Source: Lepidostoma basale (lineage: Eukaryota; Arthropoda; Insecta; Trichoptera; Lepidostomatidae). Taken from it: a stretch of DNA of 64,000 nt. The position numbers were made by a program, and so were the translations under genes. The notes beneath the pieces are model-generated. The model was given only the letters and a program-made list of their open reading frames with translations. It was not told the origin of the DNA and made no database searches. Below, one piece after another: positions 36,361 to 45,153 of the stretch (position 1 is the stretch's first letter; each line of letters opens with the position of its first letter). The stretch lies in assembly GCA_022606425.2 (NCBI GenBank), contig JAHDVF020001336.1:1550001-1614000 (forward strand), written 5' to 3'.

Positions 36361-36970
36361 TGTGTATTATAAAAGCTCCAAAACGCACACGACTACACTA
36401 TCAGAATTTAAACACGAAGCTTTCAGTTATCGATCATCTTCTAAATTAGTATTTTTGGATAAGTAAGCAATGTTAGGTAATGCTTGAAAAGATTGATAAA
36501 TAATATTAGGTTTTATTAACCTTAATTCTTATTGAATGAGACATTCTGCCTAGTCCAACCTATAATACATACATCTGTTGACATAACATTTTAATTACTC
36601 GATACTGATTGTAAGCAATTTGATCATAATAATACTTTAAGTACACCAAACAAAAAGTGTTCAGCTGGATACCACGCTAAAGATAATAATAATATCAAAG
36701 AATTACATAAGATCATTGAAATACTAATTACATATTATGATGAAGACGCTAAATAGCGGATTATATTGGCTCATTGCTGAGTCGTCAAATAATCGCTAGA
36801 GAAGTCATATCAAGTGAAGGATTCATTATAAATCTTTCATATTACCGTAGTTATCTTTTAAGATGAAACAGGTAAATTTATAAATCTATACGCAGTAATA
36901 AAATGTACATAATTATATAGTTAACAGAATATTTAAATCGATATAACAGATAAGTTTTTAAATGTATTGA
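36361..36970. other. No gene seen
   Basis: AT-rich, nothing recognised. Confidence 0.35.
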
Positions 36971-36974
36971 ACGC

Positions 36975-37310
36975 TTAGGCATTCACACTGTGGAATTCCA
37001 TAGTAATATACTTATGAAATTGAAAAACTTTGTTTAATCCACTATTTATTAAAAAATATTTAAAAAAACACGACATGTTTGTGAGGTTACCATCTTCAGG
37101 TGTAAAAATATATTAAAAACTACACAAAGAAAGTCTAATAAAAACGCATTTAAAATTCTATACAATAATTCAAATATAATATAAAAATTAACCTGGGCTA
37201 TTTGTTATGATTATGGATTAAACAAAGTTATTCAATTTCCTAAGTATATATAAGTTTTTATATATAATATTTAAACGCCATGGAATTTCTTAATACTTAC
37301 GAATTTTTAT
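36975..37310. repeat. Penelope-like repeat, family C, hammerhead-like core on minus strand
   Basis: The outer end CACTGTGGAATTCCATAGTAA is followed by TTGAAAAACTTTGTTTAATC. The core on the minus strand (37068-37103) reads ACAC, CTGAAGA-T, GGTAACC, TCAC, AAAC, ATGTC, GTGT. Stem I ACAC/GTGT is perfect. Stem II and the GAAA box are damaged. A shorter inverted part follows at 37185-37310. Confidence 0.65.
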
Positions 37311-37474
37311 TACTAAAACATTTTGCATATTTAAAAGATCTACTGATTTAAATAAATATCTAAATATGTTCAAAGAAATCCCTAAGATAATATGAATACG
37401 AATTAAAGCATAGTTAATAGTTTATGACCACAAAGTTTATGTAAAAAAATATATGTAGTATTTTAATAATTATT

Positions 37475-37625
37475 GTAAAACATTGTATTTTTACAACACT
37501 TCATTGCACTCTCCACAAATTTTATTGTTAAAATTTGTACACTGAAGAAGGATTAGAACCATCCAAATATGTTTGTGAAGAGTGTTATTAAGTGTTGTGA
37601 AAATACATTGTTTTACAATGCGAAT
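37475..37625. repeat. Inverted repeat with CTGAAGAAGG motif (sixth, eroded family)
   Basis: ATTGTAAAACATTGTATTTTTACAACACTT at the left is repaired by AAGTGTTGTGAAAATACATTGTTTTACAAT at the right. Inside, CACTGAAGAAGGATTAGAAC followed by CATCC and AAATATGTTT resembles the hammerhead-like core with a degraded GAAA and stem III. Confidence 0.5.
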
Positions 37626-37794
37626 ATAGAAGATACGGCACGATGGTTAGTTAGTACGTGTAAGAAATTTCATTGTACCGGTGATAAACGTAATCTTTAT
37701 TGTCGAGAAAAAAACTGTTATTAAATGAGCTGAAATTCAATATTAAGAATACATAATTAACATCATTTTCAATATATTATTGTAAGTGTGATTT

Positions 37795-37940
37795 TTTTTA
37801 AATAATAATTTCACGCCTATTCTTCTCACAAGACCAACCTTCAAAATTTGATTGATTAGGTCGTGCCATGTTTTCCTCGGTCTACCTCGACTACGCACTT
37901 TATTAACATCGTTAACGTTTACTTTCTTAACCATTATTTT
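37795..37940 (-). pseudogene. Short RTE-like LINE fragment
   Basis: Minus strand: MVKKVNVNDVNKVRSRGRPR, KTWHDLINQILKVGLVRRIG. It is cut on both sides and has no TTAG tail. Confidence 0.65.
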
Positions 37941-38710
37941 TCCATAGAGATACCTTAGATTCGAAACACATTTTAAAAATTATGTAGAAAAAACGGCCCT
38001 TTGATTCAATTTGCTTTTTCAATAATAAATCCACGTATTTTCTTTTATTTGACTCCGATATAAAAGCTTCATTACGTTTTAGACATTCGAAACTAAAAAT
38101 TATAAGTAGTAAGTGGGTGTTTCGATCTCCAAATGCTCTTATTAAATACAGATCAGCGAACACTATCGAATTTCAGAGGATATTTTTCATTAAGAAATCG
38201 TGTAATTATTCTGTTTCTTGGGGTGTAAATAACGGACTACTTACTTAGGTATTTAATGTGACCGGAAGGAGGTGAAAACTGATCGTTTAAAAGGTTTCAT
38301 TTAACTACCAATCTAGTAGAAGTGGGAATTAATTTAACATTCGAAATCACTAATTAACAAATTGGAGAAAATCTTATTCAATTTTGCAAAGTATGGCATG
38401 ACTGCATATTAATTAAACTACAGTTAACCGGGAAATGAATTATCCGGGACACTTGAGTCATTGAAAAAATGTTTTATAAAAAAAAAAAATTTCACAATAG
38501 TAAAGTGTCGTCCGTAAAATAAGTTTCCCTGTTGAGGATGATAACAACCTGCCTAAATGGCAGGTTGTTATCATCCAACTAAATTAACAACCTATTAATA
38601 TCATTTTGTTCCGGAATTCAATCATTAGAATTCTCTACAGCTTTCAATAGCTTCAGATCGTCGACAAAAAGATAATTAGATGATTCAATGTTTTTATCAA
38701 TATCATTGAT
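37941..38710. other. No gene; short perfect hairpin at 38536-38576
   Basis: The hairpin has 18-bp perfect arms (GGATGATAACAACCTGCC and its complement) around TAAAT. Nothing else is recognised. The minus ORF at 37927-38163 lacks any motif. Confidence 0.5.
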
Positions 38711-38762
38711 ATACTTAGGAAATTGAAAATAACTTTGTTTATTATTCACAAAATATTAAAAA

Positions 38763-38801
38763 ACACGACATGTTTCGGAGGATACCTCCTTCTTCAGGGG
38801 T
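38763..38801 (-). ncRNA. Hammerhead-like motif, family C (best core)
   Basis: Minus strand: CUGAAGA (canonical CUGANGA), one extra A, stem II GGAGG-UAU-CCUCC (5 perfect pairs), GAAA, self-complementary ACAUGU as stem III, then C and GUGU. Stem I upstream is ACCC against GUGU, 3 of 4 pairs. Activity is not shown; the short palindromic stem III would favour a dimeric fold. Confidence 0.55.
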
Positions 38802-38810
38802 AAAAATATA

Positions 38811-40437
38811 AACTAACTAACTAACTTACCATCACGCCGTCTCCCCGGAGGGGTAGGCAGAAAGAATGGAACGCCACACTGTTCTGTCCTGACATACGTC
38901 TCTCGCTTCCTCTACATTCATACATCTTGTCATGCACGCACGTCGATTTTTCCGACTCCTCACGTGACCGACATTCAATATTTGATTGATTTGATCGTGC
39001 CACGTTTTCCTCGGCCTTCCTCTATTTCTAGCTCCGTTCACGCCGTTTACATATACCTTCTTTACCATTCTGTCTTCACTCATTCTTTCCATGTGTCCAA
39101 ACCATCTTAATGACCCTTTCCTTATTTTGTTCATAACACTTTCATTCGCACCACATTCACTTCTTATACTTGCATTTGTCACTCTATCATATACAGATTT
39201 GCCACACATTCGTCTTAGAGATCTCATTTCTACTGCATTTATTCTACTTTCATCCTTCTTTTGCCAGTTCCATGCTTCACTTCCATACATAAGGGTCGGC
39301 ACAAGAACACCATTGTGCACTGCCATCTTAGCTTTTTTGGATAGGCTTTTGTTTGCGATGACAACTTTAAGTGCACCATTTATTCTATTGCCTGCCCCAA
39401 CCCTTCTTTCAATATCCTTATCCACCCTCCCATCCTTTGTAAACATACTTCCTAAATAAACAAATTCATCCACTTGTTCCAGATTTTCACCGTTTACACT
39501 AATGTTGCAGACTGTCATGCTTCCTTCTTTTCGAAAATCATTACCTTAGACTTATTCACATTCATCATCAAATCGTATCGCTTGCATACCTCATACATAC
39601 TAGACACCAGGGCTTGCAGTTCATGCTCGTTGTCTGCAAGTAGCACAGCGTCGTCCGCATACAACAAACAGCTTACTGACACACCTTCCATTTTTGCACC
39701 TGCTTCCAACCCTTTCAGCTCTTTCATACACTTGTCCATATATAGATTAAACAACCATGGAGACATTACACACCCCTGTTTGACACCTTTATTGATATCA
39801 AACCAGGCTGTAAGATCCCCATTTACTCTGACACTAGCAGTGCTTTCTGTGTACAGCGATGTAATTGCCGTGATCAGTTTTGTGTTTATTCCATATTCCG
39901 ACAATATTTCCCACAGTTTACCTCTATCTACGCGATCATATGCTTTTTGCAAATCGACAAACGCACAGAAGAGTTTACGGTTTTTGGCCATAAACTTCTC
40001 TGTCACTGTACGAAGTGCAAAAATTTGATCCATGCATCCTCTGCCATTCATAAAAGCGCCTTGCACATCCCAAACTCTATCACTCGTCGTCTTTCTTACT
40101 CTTTCTATTAAAATTCTGCCATAGATTTTACCAATAACACTCAAAATACTAATAGCTCTGTAGTTTCCACATTCCATATGGGATCCTTTTCCTTTGTACA
40201 GAGGCAAGATAACTGCTCTCCTCCAGTCGAGTGGGGTATATCCCTCCTCCAAGCATTGGTTGAACAGTTTACACATCCATGCGGAAACTACTTCGCCACC
40301 GTTTTTGATAAATTCTATAGCGATGCAGTCATACCCTACAGCTTTTCCACTTTTCATTGCTTTCACAGATCTTTCAATCTCATTCATACTTATTTTTTCT
40401 GTATTGTCATTTATACCAATCGCGTTTACACCAGTAT
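38811..40437 (-). mobile_element. RTE-like LINE, 1.6 kb, with perfect 15-bp target duplication
   Basis: Flanked by AGGGGTAAAAATATA at 38796-38810 and 40438-40452. The 3' end (low coordinate) carries a TTAG tail and the 5' end is truncated. It holds most of the RT domain and the C-terminal region, with a single-base deletion between them. It is the longest copy of the TTAG-tailed family in the window. Confidence 0.92.
38832..40387 (-). pseudogene. Non-LTR reverse transcriptase and C-terminal domain (one frameshift)
   Basis: The first part (40387-39515) contains RT motifs in order: AVILPLYKGKG and NYRAISILSVIGKIYGRILI (motifs 1-2), QGAFMNGRGCMDQIF, motif A FVDLQKAYDRV, motif B GVKQGCVMSPWLFNLYMD, motif C LLYADDAVLLA and motif D NVNKSKVMIFEK. 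After a missing base at about 39520 the other frame (39518-38832) continues SMTVCNIS, FVYLGSMFTKDG (motif E), TLMYGSEAWNWQKKDE, the conserved FGHMERM, GRPRKTWHDQ and SILSAYPSGETA-stop. The N-terminal endonuclease is missing. RTE-clade assignment is from the RT motifs and short 3' repeat tail. Confidence 0.88.
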
Positions 40438-40711
40438 AGGGGTAAAAATATAATAAAAACTAAACAAAGGAAGACTAATTAAAAAAACGCATTTAAAATT
40501 TGATACAATAATTTTAATTTAATATTTAAGCTGGACTAATTGTTATAAGTACTAATAATTATTTTTTATCAGTCAGAACTAATAAATAATATTAAATAAT
40601 AATATAAAATTGTAATTTAGAAAAAACATACATCTTTAACAATTTATTACTGACTAAATTTAATATTTTTATATTATCATTATGATCAATATTATTTATT
40701 AGTTTTAACTG

Positions 40712-41593
40712 AAAGGCGGGCCACACTGTTTTAAACAAGCTCTCCACATCGGTCTCCACCAACGGTTTAAAACTGTGTAGATACTTGTTTTAAACCAAAA
40801 TTCGTTTGACCCTTGTGGACGGACGCGCATGTAAACTGTTGTAAACGGTTTAAAACACGCATTCCACATGTTTGGCTGTTTGATTCCACTAGTCAAGGTT
40901 AGTTGCGTAGCAGCGTCGCATGGTGTTTCAAATTTTAATATTACGAGCTACTTTTCATTATTCTGTAAAATTATTATTTTGAAAATTTTATTCTTATAAA
41001 ATGTATATGTCTGTTGACTTCTACGATAGAAACACATATATCTGTCTATCTTTCTGTCTTTACATAAAGTAGGTATTTGAATAGCGTATTTCGTAAGATT
41101 TTTTTTTAATATGAGACCGTAAAAGGCCCTTTGCAGCTCGACCTTGAGTATAAAGATAGAAATAGAAGTATTTTTTTTAATTTTGAATATTAAATTCATA
41201 GGTATATATCAATCGGTTAGCGGCGAAACAATACGACTGAACCGGTTTTGTTATTGCATGCAATTAGGTACGTAATTTAGGGGTTGAAATTTCAACAAAT
41301 CGGCCTCAAATTTATTGTGTGAACTGGATGACTAATACTCTTCCCTAAACACTTATAATTAGCCATTTCCATGTCATTGGGTTTTTACCAAAAGTAGCTG
41401 GTGATAACGCACCCTGAAACAATCGGTGGAATGCGGACGTATACGAAAATAGTGTCTACTGTGGATGCCACACCAACAGTGGGGAGAGCTTGTTTTAAAC
41501 CAAGTGTGAACGCTTCACCAACCGCGGGTTCCACAGCTCTCCACCAAGGTCACCCCTGTGGAGAGTTTGTTTCAAACAGTGTGGCCCGCCTTT
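40712..41593. mobile_element. Non-autonomous TIR element (~880 bp)
   Basis: The ends AAAGGCGGGCCACACTGTTT and its inverted right copy extend about 38 bp (CTCTCCACA). Sub-terminal repeats of GTTTTAAAC(A/C) and CTCTCCAC occur at both ends (40735-40880, 41490-41580). No transposase reading frame. Inserted in the family C repeat. Superfamily uncertain. Confidence 0.75.
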
Positions 41594-41645
41594 GATAAAG
41601 AATAACAATTAGCCCAGGTTAATTTTTAAATTTAAATTATTGTAG

Positions 41646-42036
41646 CGTATTTTACTCTGACTCTGAAAGTGAATGTACCTAATGAACCGGTTGGAAGCAT
41701 TTGAGATGTGGATATACCGCAGAATGCTCCGTTTACCGTGGACCGATGGGGTCAGTAATGCAAACGTACTGCAGAAAGCCAGAGCCAATAGAGAGCTGTT
41801 GTCGAGTGTGAAAATTAGAAAGGTCTCATATTCGGGTTATGTGCTAAGGGGAGAAAAATACCACCTCCTTCGACTGCTATTAAATGAGTAAAGTGGAGGA
41901 ACGTCCGAAGTTGGTAGAAGGCCGTTGTCCTGGCTGCGTGACATCAAAGAGTTGACAGGAATAACAAGATTTCAGAACCTGTTCCAAGTGGCACATTATA
42001 GAGATGGGGGAACCTGACACGGCACCGAAAGAAGAA
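41646..42036 (+). mobile_element. LINE 3' end (MNRLEAFEMWIYRRML family)
   Basis: + strand: MNRLEAFEMWIYRRMLRLPW, TDGVSNANVLQKARANRELL, SSVKIRKVSYSGYVLRGEKY, then after a frameshift KVEERPKLVEGRCPGCVTSK-like sequence. It ends GGCACCGAAAGAAGAAGAAG. Forward counterpart of 19560-19985. Confidence 0.78.
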
Positions 42037-42240
42037 GAAGATCGAATTTTAAATGCGTTTTTTATATAAGCCTTTCTTTCTTTAGTTTTTATTATATGTA
42101 TTATATGTTTAGTTTTTATTATATACCTGAAGATAGAGGTATCCTCCGAAACATGTCATGTTTTTTTTAAATATTTTGTAGATAATAAACAAAAATATTT
42201 TCAATTTCCCAAGTGTATTACTATGGAATTCCACAGTGGT

Positions 42241-42760
42241 AATAAAGCCTTGGCTTTCAATAAAATGTCATTGATATACAGAAGAAAAAAAAGTGGCCCC
42301 AAGTTTGAACCCTGAGGGATTCGAGATTTTGCTATGAAGTTATCTGATTTATGATGGTTATACTCTAAATATTGTTTAATATTAAGGATGCAATAAAATA
42401 TGTCAGGAGGGAACAGTGTAGTAGTGAATTATTTCTACCAACCCCTTTGGGGAACGGCTTGATGGTTAATTGGTTACTCAGTTAAATACTCGAAAACCGG
42501 AAATTGATTTTACATATCAACGTAGTCTGCTCACGTAGCGTAAAGCTTTAATTACAAAATGTTAGCTTTGTAAAATTATGAGAAGTTGAACTTTACCTCA
42601 GTAATAGTTTTAGTCGCACTGTACTTAAAATTTAATTTCAAATTTGGTTCCTAACCGAATCTATCAATTTAATTTTCAGAAATTGAAACGGATATTATTT
42701 TAACGTTTTTTTTGTGAATAAAAAAAATATCTCTTCTATATACGCCATACTCTGTGTTGT
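42241..42760. other. No gene; RTE 3' scrap at 42395-42480
   Basis: 42395-42480 (AATATGTCAGGAGGGAACAG.., CCAACCCCTTTGGGGAACGG, TGATGGTTAATTGGTTA) is an eroded LINE 3' end. The rest is unrecognised. Confidence 0.45.
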
Positions 42761-42764
42761 TATG

Positions 42765-43215
42765 ATGCTTTATTTCTCTTTTTCTTTTTTATGTACTTGT
42801 ATAAACAACACTTATATTAACAAATAAAATTACATAGACATGTTTCGGATAACCAGTCCTTCTTCAGTGATACATATTATAAAGATACATATTTAAAATA
42901 TTATAAAATTGTTTCCATGATCTGACAGATGTTATAAAGATTTATTTTGGAACGTTTATGCTTTTGTTTTAACACATATTATTATTCAATTTAAATTTTA
43001 TATTTTATATAAAAAGTTTTAAATTGAATCATAACATTTGTTATAACAAAAGCATAAACGTTTCAAAACAAATCTTTATAACATCTATCAGATCATGTAA
43101 GTAATTTTATAATATTTTTTAAATGCATCTTTATAATATGTATCATTGAAGAAGGACTGGTTGTTCGAAACATGTCTATGGTTTTTTTTAATATGTTGTT
43201 TATAAAAAGTGCATA
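42765..43215. repeat. Family D Penelope-like inverted pair, nearly 450-bp palindrome
   Basis: The left arm carries a minus-strand core at 42836-42870: CUGAAGA-A, GGA..UCC, GAAA, ACAUGU, C, UAUG. The right arm carries the + core at 43145-43180 (TTGAAGAAGGACTGG.., TTCGAAACATGTCTATG). The inner arms match over GATCTGACAGATGTTATAAAG.. and AACGTTTATGCTTTTGTT, with the centre near 43000. Confidence 0.8.
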
Positions 43216-43254
43216 AAAAAAGGAAAAAAGAAAAAATATATGTTTCCAAAACAA

Positions 43255-43545
43255 CAACCAAAAAACCATCACGCCATTTCCCCGGAGGGGAAGACAAAAA
43301 GAAAAGTACGACCACACTACTCTATCCTGACACACTTTTCTAGATACATCCACATCCACATTCATACAGGGAGTCATACACGCACGACGATTCTTCCAAC
43401 TTCTAACATGACCCACTTTTAAATTTTAATTAATTTGGCCATTTCGTGTTTTCCTCGGTCTTCCTCGATTCCGTGCTTCATTCACATCGTTTTCATATAC
43501 TTTTTTTAACTAATCTTTCTTCATCCATGCGTTACATATGTATGT
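43255..43545 (-). pseudogene. RTE-like LINE 3' fragment (ACAACAA-tail type)
   Basis: Minus strand: VGHVRSWKNRRACMTPCMN, VSRKVCQDRVVWS, preceded by EARNRGRPRKTRNGQIN-like sequence. The 3' flank is CAAAACAACAACCAAAAAACC. Same subtype as 13240-13890. Confidence 0.65.
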
Positions 43546-43559
43546 CCAAATTTACACAA

Positions 43560-43812
43560 TAAAATTTTAGATAAACTTAAGACTTTGGAATTCCATAATG
43601 ACGATTTTTTTATGAATTACATTTACATTACAATTGTTTTTTCCACTTTTGAGTTTATTTTTCTCGACATGTTTCGAAGGCTTACACCTTCATCATTGGG
43701 AGAAGTATATAAATTTTATATCGTTCTCCCGATTATGAAGGTGTAAGCTTTCGAAACATATCGAGAAAAATAAACGCAAAAGTGGAAAAAATTGTTTAAA
43801 TTCATAAAAAAA
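43560..43812. repeat. Family A Penelope-like divergent pair
   Basis: Two opposed cores lie 20 bp apart. Minus strand 43661-43704 has TTCTC, CCAATGA-T, GAAGG-loop-CCTTC, GAAA, ACATGT, C, GAGAA (only G5 changed). Plus strand 43724-43767 has TTCTC, CCGATTA-T, GAAGG-loop-CTTTC, GAAA, ACATAT, C, GAGAA. Outside each, GTTTATTTTT../AATAAAC.. and CACTTTTG/CAAAAGTG mirror one another. The left outer end is TGGAATTCCATAATGACGA. Confidence 0.85.
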
Positions 43813-43814
43813 TC

Positions 43815-43985
43815 AATGATATTTACGTGGTGCTCGTAAGAAGGGCGGAATGGGGAATGTTGTATTACACGAAGCGTGCGCTTAACCCAACCAATGACAA
43901 TTCATAAGTCCTGTAAACGCCTCGACCACCATATTCTGTTTCCAATTTGCATCTTCGTCTCTATTGAGATACAATTAATCCTGAA
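43815..43985 (+). repeat. Dispersed repeat R, partial
   Basis: GTGGTGCTCGTAAGAAGGGC, GCGTGCGCTTAACCCAACCA, TAAGTCCTGTAAACGCC and CATCTTCGTCTCTATTGAGA match the right two thirds of repeat R. Confidence 0.65.
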
Positions 43986-43989
43986 AATG

Positions 43990-44270
43990 ATATTTTCATA
44001 ATTTTGTTCGCAATTCTTTTTCCGTTCTACATTCTTTCTTAATATCATCATTTGAAATGATGTCATATATCGTTTTACCATTCATCCGTCTAGGAGATCA
44101 CGTCTGTTATGCCTTTATTCTCCTTTAATCGTTCTTCTGCCAGTTCTATGCTTCGATTCCATTAGTTTTGTAACCAGAACTAAATTGTAAACGGCAATTT
44201 TCGCCTTCATTAATAAATTATTAATTCCAATAACATTTTTTTAGCTTCATAAATTTTGAAACCCGCATCT
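43990..44270 (-). pseudogene. Degenerate RTE-like LINE fragment
   Basis: Minus strand shows LINNLLMKAKIAVYNLVLVT, LMESKHRTGRRTIKGE.., and DDIKKECRTEKELRTKL, an eroded version of the KAKMAVHNGVLVPTLMYGSE to SECGANESVMNKI region. No tail. Confidence 0.55.
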
Positions 44271-44690
44271 ACCTTTATTTTAACGTCACTGTCCATTCGG
44301 GCATCCACTGTGAACATGCTTGGACTTGGATCTTCTGGCTTACAGAGGTTCACATTTTTGTGGCGTATCAGCTGTTGGATATCGGCAGGTAGATTTGGTC
44401 TTTATTTGTCGTTGTCTACAACTGAATTTGCATTTTTTAGAGCAGTCTGTAGGATAAACGTCATTTCATTCGTGACCCGATTGAGAGATTCTGAGTCTGG
44501 AATTTTTGTTGGGATTTTGATCATTTCGTGGATAATTTCGGGAAGAGAATACCAATTAATTTTATTTCTGGTGGGGATATGGGGGTCACGGTGGAATGGT
44601 TCATCAGAGATGTAGAGAAGTATAGGGATATGATCAGAGGATAGTTCTTGTACTACCTGAAGGGTGAGAGGGAGGGTAATGTTTTTAGTT
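44271..44690 (-). pseudogene. Jockey/R1-like endonuclease fragment
   Basis: Minus strand reads SDHIPILLYISDEPFHRDPH, IPTRNKINWYSLPEIIHEMI, KIPTKIPDSESLNRVTNEMT, FILQTALKNAN, then ADIQQLIRHKNVNLCKPEDP. SDH is the conserved final motif of the APE-type endonuclease in LINE ORF2. Residues after it lead toward the RT. No RT is attached here. Confidence 0.65.
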
Positions 44691-44699
44691 ATGACAATA

Positions 44700-45150
44700 C
44701 AACGATAAATGTTCTAGAGTTTTCATATTATTTAACGTAAACATATAAATTATATAGTTATACTGAAATGCTAAACTCAAAGAGAAAATAAAATATAATG
44801 TTTTCATAATAATCGCTTTAAAACATAAGAAACGAATTCTGTTATTTCTTTTACGTAAAAAAATAATAGTATTATTAGGTTTTTCGTCTCAAGAGAAAAT
44901 TGTCTTCAAACCTTATAGGGACTCACATTTAATGAGTTTATAAAACCTTGATTTCTTCTGTTAATTGGGTACCTGCGTTAGTATACCGTAAACATGGGAA
45001 CAATTTGAATTTGGAATTAAAATTCAAATACTATTCTCGAAATCGTTACTTATTGTAATTATGTTAAGCATAACACTACATATTTTATATTATAATAAAA
45101 TAACATAAAAATTGGTTTTTCTTCTATGTTCGCCATTCTTTGTGTTGTAG
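44700..45150. other. No gene seen
   Basis: AT-rich flank before the mariner at 45154; nothing recognised. Confidence 0.4.
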
Positions 45151-45153
45151 ATA

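Larger units (their letters stand above)
38712..42240. repeat. Family C Penelope-like inverted pair split by three transposons
   Basis: Left arm 38712-38810 continues at 40438-40711. Right arm 41594-41645 continues at 42037-42240 as the inverse. Landmarks are AATTGAAAATAACTTTGTTT.., GAAACATGTCGTG and GCATTTAAAATTTGATACAA. The gaps hold an RTE-like LINE (38811-40437), a TIR element (40712-41593) and another LINE (41646-42036). Hammerhead-like cores lie at 38763-38801 (minus) and 42123-42163 (plus). Confidence 0.82.

Noticed and set aside
39091..40028. Forward-strand ORFs across 39.1-40.0 kb
   Set aside because: They are antisense shadows of the reverse transcriptase and its C-terminal domain on the minus strand, which carry the recognisable motifs.
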